Below are positions 56,641-64,000 of a stretch of DNA of 64,000 nucleotides, piece after piece. Every line of letters starts with the position of its first letter. The first letter of the stretch is position 1. Source of the DNA: Lotus japonicus (Eukaryota > Streptophyta > Magnoliopsida > Fabales > Fabaceae); assembly GCF_012489685.1 (NCBI RefSeq), contig NC_080046.1, positions 64,247,984 through 64,311,983 on the forward strand, in the 5' to 3' direction. The notes under the pieces were generated by a model, which was not told where the DNA came from, searched no databases, and saw only the letters and a program-made list of their open reading frames with translations. The translations under genes were made by a program, and so were the position numbers.

Positions 56641-58959
56641 AACGGGTATGCACGAGCACGAAGCTTTACTAGAAGCATTTCTTCTGATTCAACCGGTTTC
56701 TTCTTGCAAGCCAAATTAGAGGATACAACCAAGAACTATTAGAGATATGGAGAGAGCGACTATAACCAAATCCTAAGCAATAGGCTCGCCGTGGTTCATT
56801 TTTAATTGTATTCATTTCAATTGCTTGCATGGAATCACTTTGGCTTGTGCAGTTGGGCTTTTTTTAAGCAGTTAGAGTGACTTGCTGCTCTCAAAACTTG
56901 AGGTATCCACCTGTTGTCAGTTTAACACATGATAGATATTTGTAATATTAATAGTTCTAGGATGAGTGATAAGTAGAATGAATTAAGTGACAATCATGCA
57001 GTATAAAGAGTGTTTTGGATTAATAGCATATGATGTCAGGATCACTGCTGTGTTTTGTTTTATGTCTATTAATAAAGATCTATAAAGACCCATACATTTA
57101 TATTAAAATATCTACTGTGATTTGTCTCGAGGCTTGAATAATTTGTATAAGATTATAGGTTTAAATTCTGCCTGTGATCTTATGAGCAAACATGCTTGGT
57201 TTTATAATGTTCAATTATGTAGTATTGTGATATTGTTCATTTGAATTTTTCATATGGAGCATTGATGTAAGTGTCGTGTGGCTGTTATAGTGACATTTAT
57301 CTAATCATTTTCGGGGAAAAAAGGTTGACTGAAGAAAAGAGAAGAAAAAGGATATGTATTTTTGGGTCAGAAAACAAAAAGAGAACTGTGTTCTTCCCTT
57401 GGAACTTATTTTGTTAAGAGATATGAAAAGGCTTTGACAATCTGATAAAAGGGTTCTAATAGGAGAGTAACTTGAATAAAAATTGATATATTTTTTCTGA
57501 GTTTAATAATAGTAGTAATAATAATAATGACAAATACAATTACGACAACATCAAGAAGACCCTCCTACTCCTTTAAATACATAATTGAAACTAAAAATAA
57601 TAACAATATCAACAATATGAGGATCTTTATTTTAAATGCATAGTTGGAACTATTATGTAACGACAAAAATATAAGATGACAAAGCATTTCTATATCATGC
57701 TCCTTTCTGATGGACTTGTCATTGAATAGAGAACATCTGCCAATCTGGAAGTAAGTTCCAGCCATAAACTTAGCTAGACACTTCATGATCTTGCTGGGCT
57801 TGGCTCCTAGCTACTATCAGGCCCACCAATTAATGCAACTAGATCTAATAATTCTTATGTGATGCTTCTTCACCATGTTATTTTTCTAACATATCAGACC
57901 TCCAAAGGATCTGATTGCTAGATTTGGTGGAAGGATATGTCTATGGTTAATTGGTTATACAAAAAAAATTGATAGCAACACGCTGCTATTCTTCAATTAG
58001 TCAATACACTTGTCTAGTAAATCGATCAATATTTTGTAAGGGTTTTGACCTTGTAAAAAATGGACCAATCCTATAAAATGTGTTAAAAAGTTGCTAGCAT
58101 TTATCTATAAAAAGAAGAATTCAGGAGCTAATATTTCTCTGCTAGCTGTGTGAACACTGGTATCTACTTGCAGAGCAATAAAATTCAACATCGTCAATAA
58201 GTACATGACACCAGTTATATAACAGTTTTTTTTTGTCAAACAGTTAACTATGCTAATGTGCTTCCAAACAGCAGCAACTGTTGGTGATCCATATCCTCAA
58301 TTCTTAAGGAAGTAATCCCTGATTCAAGTTTATTGTAAATTTGTAATTGTATAACACATGGAGGTGTGAGAGCAAAAGAGGAGCTTGCAAGTTGCAATCA
58401 TTCAAATGCAAATATCAGTAATAAACAGTGTCTAATTCCAATTTTGGTTTGTGGCTCAAGCACAACTACTTTGTACAGCCTACAGACAGCTTAAATTGTG
58501 ATGTATTCAAAAGCACAATCTTCCATCAATCTTACAATAACTTCATTTACTATTCTTTATGCAATGGAATGGTTGTAATTAAAATAACCACCATTCAGAA
58601 CAAGAATTACCAAAATTCCACTGCTGAATTCAGCAAATAGATCACTACTTAATGCCCTGATCATGTTACAACAGGATATCCTCATACCCCACCAACATTC
58701 ATCATAAACACAAATGGGTGGAACACTGGAACCTGCAATTAAATGAGAGGGACCACGAGTGACAATCCCTTCCAAACTACCTCATTAACTCAATTCCCAT
58801 AGCTGTACCCAGCACATCTGATCTGAGAGCACTGTTAAATGTAACATTTCAAGCAGAGTACAGACGTAGTCAAAGTATTTAAGCTGGAACATCCACAAAA
58901 TTGCATGAGCATTTAAGCTGGATTCAGAAATAGATTCCCAATCGGGGAACCATTTAGCC
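56641..58959. other. Intergenic spacer
   Basis: AT-rich DNA with a short TAATAATAG microsatellite near 57,507-57,530. No protein-coding or RNA gene was recognised; open frames are all short. Confidence 0.5.
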
Positions 58960-59114
58960 TGTTTGGATACTTGTCAGAAAGTATGAAAACCGAAAAATAA
59001 CACATCCCGAAGCACTTTTTGTTGAAGTAATATCTAAGCTACTTCAACAAAAAGTGAATAGGGATGTGTTGTTTTCACGTTTTCATACTTTCTAACGGTA
59101 AACCAATCAGACTC
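58960..59114. mobile_element. Fold-back MITE-like element near HSL1 3' end
   Basis: The arms pair closely: AGAAAGTATGAAAAC with GTTTTCATACTTTCT, AACACATCCC with GGGATGTGTT, and CACTTTTTGTTGAAGTA with TACTTCAACAAAAAGTG. The core inverted repeat spans 58,976-59,093, with weaker outer similarity. It shares arm sequence with MLO intron 5 at 9,293-9,372. Confidence 0.75.
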
Positions 59115-59525
59115 TTAATTTGCAGTGCGTGATTTCATATTATACTCATAGTTTTCTATCTGAATTAATAAGCAAGGCACAGAATTTACAACTTTGAAAT
59201 CACCTGAACCATGCCAGAGAAGAGTCACATCTCTTTGACAGTGAAAATCAATTCTGAATGAATGCAAACACCATTTCAAATTCAGCAGGCAAGCGCCTTG
59301 ATGTCAACCAACTTTATACAGGGGAAAACATCATCTCTTCAATGACCCTATTTTCAACCCTAGAAAGGAAAAAAAAATATCCCTTCCCTTTAGCCAACTA
59401 TTGTAAAGCAAACCATGAGTGGAAAACATGGAGGGAAAGCTGGTTCTAATTAAACAAGAAAATTTTAGAACCCCCCACCCCTCTTTCATAGTCAAATTAT
59501 CCAACCATCATTACAAGAACTTGAG

Positions 59526-62500
59526 TTAAGCAACACTTCCATGATCTGACACATCATCATAGTAATAAGGGGATAATTTTCCATCTTTCTTGGCAAGTTT
59601 CGTTTGGTTCTCTGTACTCACTTCCTGTAACATCTTCACCACTCTTCTCATTGCAGGCCGGTTGATCGGAAGAGGACTGGTGCAGATGAGACCAATGTTT
59701 AGGACCCTGCAAATTTCCTCTTTGAAACAAGGATCAAGCCTTGAGTCAAGAACATGGTCCACGCCTTTCTGATCCAAGGTGTTGCATGCCCACATAACCA
59801 AGTCCTTTTCCCCATATTCAGGATCTATTGGCCGCTTTCCGGTAACTAACTCAAGTAGGACAACTCCAAAACTATATGTATCGCTCTTCTCATTCACTCT
59901 AAGCGTGTATGCATATTCTGAAGAAGGAAAGATTCATATCAGTTGACTCCAATGAAAACACATTATTAGAAGTGGAAGCTAATAATCATTGCAAAAGACA
60001 ATAGGAGGTATTAATGCCAATCATAAACAATTGCAGACAAAGCTTTGCACAGAAAACTCCAAATTGTTCTCAAACTAATAATCCATAATAACAAATGAAA
60101 GCAGTGATTGAGTCAAGCACAAGTAACCAAACTAAATATATCACATATTTATCAAAATAGGATTAGACATGGAATAAAAACTGGAAATAAGAAATTTCTG
60201 CTAACCTGGTGCAATATAACCACAAGACCCAGCTATGACCGACATGGATTTAGTTCGATTCCCAGCGGATTCAACTACCTTAGCTACTCCAAAATCTGCC
60301 ACCCTTGCACCGAAATCTCCATCCAACAAGATGTTATTAGATTTCACATCTCGATGGACAATTGGTGGAACACAGTCATGATGCAGATAAGAGAGGCCTT
60401 CTGCAGCATCAAGAGCTATCTTATACCTAGTTGGCCAATCCAACAACCCTCCTTTACTGCTATGCAGCAAATCACCAAGACTTCCATTTGGCATGTACTC
60501 ATAAACCAGTAGCTTGCAGTCCCTGGTGGTGCAGCAACACCATAGCTTGACAATGTTCTTGTGCCTAATTTTGCCTAGAGTTTCGACCTCAGCATCAAAA
60601 GCACTGTCTTGAAACAGACTCTTCTCAATGTATTCTCCACTCTCCAATTCCTTCCTGAGCCCTCCCCATATCTTCTTCACGGCAACAGCTTCGCCACTCG
60701 TAAGTACAACCTTGTAGACTTTCCCCGACGATCCACTCCCTATGACATTATCTTCATCGAGGCAGTTCAAGATCTCATCTTCACTAAAACCCAGTTTATG
60801 AAATGACATCAAAGTCCACCTGGATTTATCAACAGAGCTTCCAGCATTCTTGAAATTTCTGTACTTGAAGTAGAACCAAACCACACCAATGACAAACACC
60901 AAAGTGGCAACTATGAAAATAGTTCGAAGCAACCAAACAACACGCGCACTCTTATCCCCTCCTCTACCATTGCACAAACCTTTCAAATCACGACATAAAC
61001 CAGGGTTACCCATGAAACTAGCCTTGTACATATCCTTAGCCAGCAAAGGGGGAATTCCACCAGAAAGCTGATTGTAAGACAAGTTAAGCTGATTGAGCTT
61101 CAAATTCTGCAACCCCACAGGAACATTCCCGGAAAATTGATTATTGGAAAGATCAAGGAAATTAAGCACAGACATACTCCCAATTTCATCAGGAATTTTC
61201 CCAGCAATCTCATTATTAGCCAAATTCAACTCATTGAGCTTCTTCAACAATTGAATCCCTTTAGGAAGCTCCCCAGAGAGGTTATTGTTATGAAGATCAA
61301 GAGTCCCCAGCTGCCTAAGATTCACTATACTCCCAGGCAAAGAACCATTGAACTTGTTATCATCACCTGAAAATTCCTGAAGATTTTCCAATCTTCCAAT
61401 CTCAGCCGGGACCGGACCTGAGAAATTGTTTCTGGAAACCATTAACTGCGACAGATTCTTCGCCCCAGCAATGGTTCCGGCAATCGAACCGGAAAGCGAG
61501 TTACCGATTAATTCAAGCAAATACACATGGGGCAGGCCCCACAAACCCTCCGGAACCTCACCGGACAACCGGTTGGAACCAAACCTTACACGCGTCAAGC
61601 TCCGGCACGCGCCCAGGCTCGCCGGAATCTCCCCGGAGAACGAGTTCTCTATCATCAGAAGCTCTTCCAACGCGCCATGGTCGCACAGAGTCACCGGAAT
61701 CCGACCGGAGAAGTTGTTGCTTGAAACGTCGACCCACCTCAACGGCGCGTTCTTCCCAAGATCCCCCGGAAGCTCGCCGGAGAGCTGGTTATCAAACAAC
61801 CTGAGCTCGTAGAGATTCGGCGAGAAGGCTATGCTCGCCGGCAACTCGCCGGAGAATCGATTCTCGTAGAGGTTGAGACTCTCCAACGGCAAGCGGCAAA
61901 GCTCGTCGGGAATGGACCCTCCAAGACGGTTCATGGACACGTCGAATAGCCTCAACGCGTTGAGGTTCGACATTCCCTGAGGCAACTCGCCGGAGAGCGA
62001 GTTGTTATACAACTCAACCTGAACCACACTCGTTAACTGAGTCAGCGAACTCGGAATCGACCCGTGCAGGTTGTTGAGCGCGAGGTCCAAGTCCCTGAGC
62101 TTGTGGAGATTCCCAATGGAGTCAGGGATGTTTCCGACGAGGTTGCAGGAGCTGAGCCAGAGGATCTCGAGGTTGGTGAGTTTTCCGAGCTCGGAGGGGA
62201 TTGGACCGGGGAGAAACGGGTTGTAAGAGAGGTTGAGTGTTTTGAGGGTGGTGATGTTGGCGAGGGAAGAAGGGATGGTGGAGTCGAGGAGGTTGTAGAC
62301 GAGGGAGAGGACCTCGAGATTCTGGAAGCTTCCGAAGGAGTTTGGGATGGGGCCGGAGAAGTTGTTGGCGGTGAGGTCGAGGTGGCGGAGGTTGGGGAGG
62401 AGGGGGAGAGTGTGGGGGAGTTCGCCGGAGAGGAGATTCTGGGAGAGGTCGAGGTGGGTGAGGGAGGAGCAGAGGGAGATGTGAGGGGAGAGAGTGGAGT

Positions 62501-62822
62501 TGATGTAGTTGTTGAAGAGTGTGAGGGAGGTGAGATTGGGGAGGGTGCGGCAGAGGAGGGAGGCGGGGAATGGGCCGAGGATGTTGGCGTTGGAGAGGTC
62601 AAGGTGGGTGACGGTGGTGTTGGTGGGGTCGCAGGTGATGCCGAACCAGTTGCAGGGGGTGGTGTTGTTGGTCCAGGTGGAGAGGGAGGAGTCAGGGTCT
62701 TCTACTGAGAGCTTGAAGTTGTAGAGGGAGTTACCTTCTTGGTTGAGGGTGGAGATGGTGGATGGCAGCACCACCAGGAGGAGGAGGAGGAGGAGGAACA
62801 GGAAGAGGAACAGGGGAGGCAT
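59526..62822 (-). CDS. HSL1: HAESA-LIKE1 leucine-rich-repeat receptor kinase
   Basis: Plasma-membrane receptor kinase of LRR subfamily XI. HAESA/HSL receptors bind IDA-type and related CLE-type peptides with SERK co-receptors, in abscission and stomatal development. Exon 1 is 62,822-60,206 and exon 2 is 59,917-59,526, joined by a GT-AG intron in phase; 1,002 residues, close to Arabidopsis HSL1 (996). A Leu-rich signal peptide covers about 1-24. About twenty LRRs follow (LDLSQNLLSGELP, NNLSGELP, LNQLNLSYNQLSGGIPP), then a membrane segment at about 628-653. The kinase has GSGSSGKVYK (about 692), AVKK lysine, HRDVKSNN (about 821, RD type), DFGVAK (about 841) and GYIAPE across the splice site. 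The C-terminus DGKLSPYYYDD...SVA matches HSL1. No break is seen. It appears functional and its LRR part has strong GC-rich codon use near the start. Confidence 0.95.
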
Positions 62823-64000
62823 TGTTTTTGGCTCTGTTTTTTTAGCAGCAAAACAGAGTGAGTGAGTGAGTGAGTGTGTTTGGTTTGGTTCTGCTATTCA
62901 ATTCAAACTGATTACTACATTTACTTGCCAGGTTTGGGTTTGATTTTGTTTGTTGTGCTTTGCCATACAAAACTGCTTGGGAGGGAGAGGGTATCCTTTT
63001 GCTGTGTGTCTCTCTATGAAGACATGTGAGATTTGATTTGATGGTCTAGCAGTCTTGTTATCCCTTAGTAAAATGTTTCATAATGTTATGATTAGTGCAT
63101 CCTTGTTATATTTGTTTTTGTGTAAATTCTTTGGTACCTGAATTTTTTTATGGGTGTGGTATCCGGATTAAGTAATTTAATAGATTATTATCATATTATT
63201 CAAGATAAATATTACATTTTTAGATTTTACTTCACTTGTCAATTGACTTTATGTCATTAAATTCATTTTTTAATGAAAAATGGACGAGTGGTGGAAACGA
63301 ATGATAATGTTGGATATGCGCGTAAAATGATCATGGTTAATGATGAACAAATCTCAGAAAACACAACTCGCATATCTCATGTCCCTAAAAATGGAACACT
63401 GCATTATTATGATATAACAAAATCAAAATTTTAATCGATACATGAGTCTTTATTATTGAATCAATTCATTTTGGGTACCACACCCTAATCTGATTTAAAG
63501 TACCACAACAACCACTTTGTTTTGGTTGGTTGATAAGCATAATTTCACATATATTAAAAATATTATTGAAAAAGTTAAGAGTTTAATGTGCATTATGATT
63601 TAGATACGATACTATGATTTAGATACGGTACATCGATGTAAACTTACATTGAGTTCAACAAAAATATGAATATACATTTAATATTTTTATTCCCCTAACA
63701 TAAAATAAAAACAACACTTACATAAATTGTATTTTCTCTTTACTTTTGTCTCTATATTGCAAAAAAAAAACTACATTTATCATTTTTCTTTATTTTCTTC
63801 ATATATTTTATAGTTAATACTAAAAAATGTGTCTTCCATCTTTATTAATGATTTATTTAACTATTGAAATATTATTGAAATATTTTTAGTAATCATTTAA
63901 AAATTGAGAATTTATACATTTTTATACTTTAATTTATCATGCTTTCTTTCATAAGTGTTTATAATCTAATTCTTTTTCTAATTTTTTGTAAATGAATTCT
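62823..64000 (-). promoter_or_regulatory. HSL1 upstream region
   Basis: Immediately upstream of the HSL1 ATG is a (GAGT)n microsatellite at about 62,858-62,878 (plus strand), probably in the 5' leader or proximal promoter. Farther out the DNA is very AT-rich. A short duplication (ATGATTTAGATACG) is at about 63,596-63,630. No other gene was recognised to the window end. Confidence 0.45.

Noticed and set aside
62042..62602. 186-codon Ser/Pro/Thr-rich frame on the HSL1 strand
   Set aside because: It is an alternative frame of the LRR region; the LRR frame clearly codes.
62064..62708. 214-codon frame antisense to HSL1
   Set aside because: It mirrors GC-rich LRR codons on the other strand; composition is Gly/Glu/Val-rich without any motif.

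Overview
This is a 64-kb piece of plant nuclear DNA. Genes have many AT-rich GT-AG introns, intergenic DNA is AT-rich, and LTR retrotransposons are nested in one another. Protein families point to a eudicot; retroelement style and overall flavour suggest a papilionoid legume, but I cannot fix the species from sequence alone. No rRNA, tRNA, CRISPR or organellar segment was recognised.

Layout. (1) 1.67-5.96 kb, + strand: an ARF3/ETTIN auxin response factor, 11 coding exons, with two intact tasiR-ARF target sites. (2) 7.78-11.65 kb, +: an MLO-family seven-transmembrane protein, 14 coding exons, with MITE-like insertions in introns 1 and 5. (3) 11.9-14.2 kb: decayed copia remains and a possible solo LTR. 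(4) 14.86-15.27 kb, +: an intronless CC-type glutaredoxin (GRXC9/ROXY19-like) with clustered TGACG motifs just upstream. (5) 18.47-20.24 kb, - strand: a three-exon NAC factor of the SND2/NAC073 type with a short C-terminus. (6) 21.9-23.0 kb: a leftover 3' tail of a vanished NLR paralogue. (7) 24.49-34.59 kb, +: a CC-NB-ARC-LRR resistance-gene homologue, dead, carrying a nonsense codon, a full-length young copia element and a 1.24-kb solo LTR. (8) 34.6-56.6 kb: the duplicated 3' tail of that NLR locus, including a decayed second LRR block. It is split by a chromovirus-type gypsy element (39,919-56,257) that is itself split by a long-LTR non-autonomous element on the opposite strand (44,395-54,886). 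(9) 59.53-62.82 kb, -: an intact HAESA-LIKE1 receptor kinase with two exons.

Every major insertion has a perfect 5-bp target-site duplication: TATCC, CCAAG, CAAGA and GGGGC. Two are corroborated by uninterrupted paralogous sites elsewhere in the window. LTR pairs differ by about one substitution in 276-328 bp (copia, gypsy) and about nine in 4.07 kb (nested element), so the copia, gypsy and nested insertions all look recent.

The intact genes (ARF3, MLO, glutaredoxin, NAC, HSL1) form no operon-like unit and serve separate pathways: auxin-dependent organ polarity, membrane protein of the MLO family, redox/TGA-factor signalling, secondary wall regulation and peptide-hormone perception. The centre (about 22-57 kb) is a decayed NLR cluster acting as a sink for retroelements.

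The least ordinary features are a 323-bp out-of-frame triplication inside the gypsy gag, a hairpin-forming 60-bp repeat array inside the 4-kb LTRs, and a chromodomain scrap that reveals the ancestry of the otherwise non-coding nested element. All exon borders are read by eye and lack transcript support.
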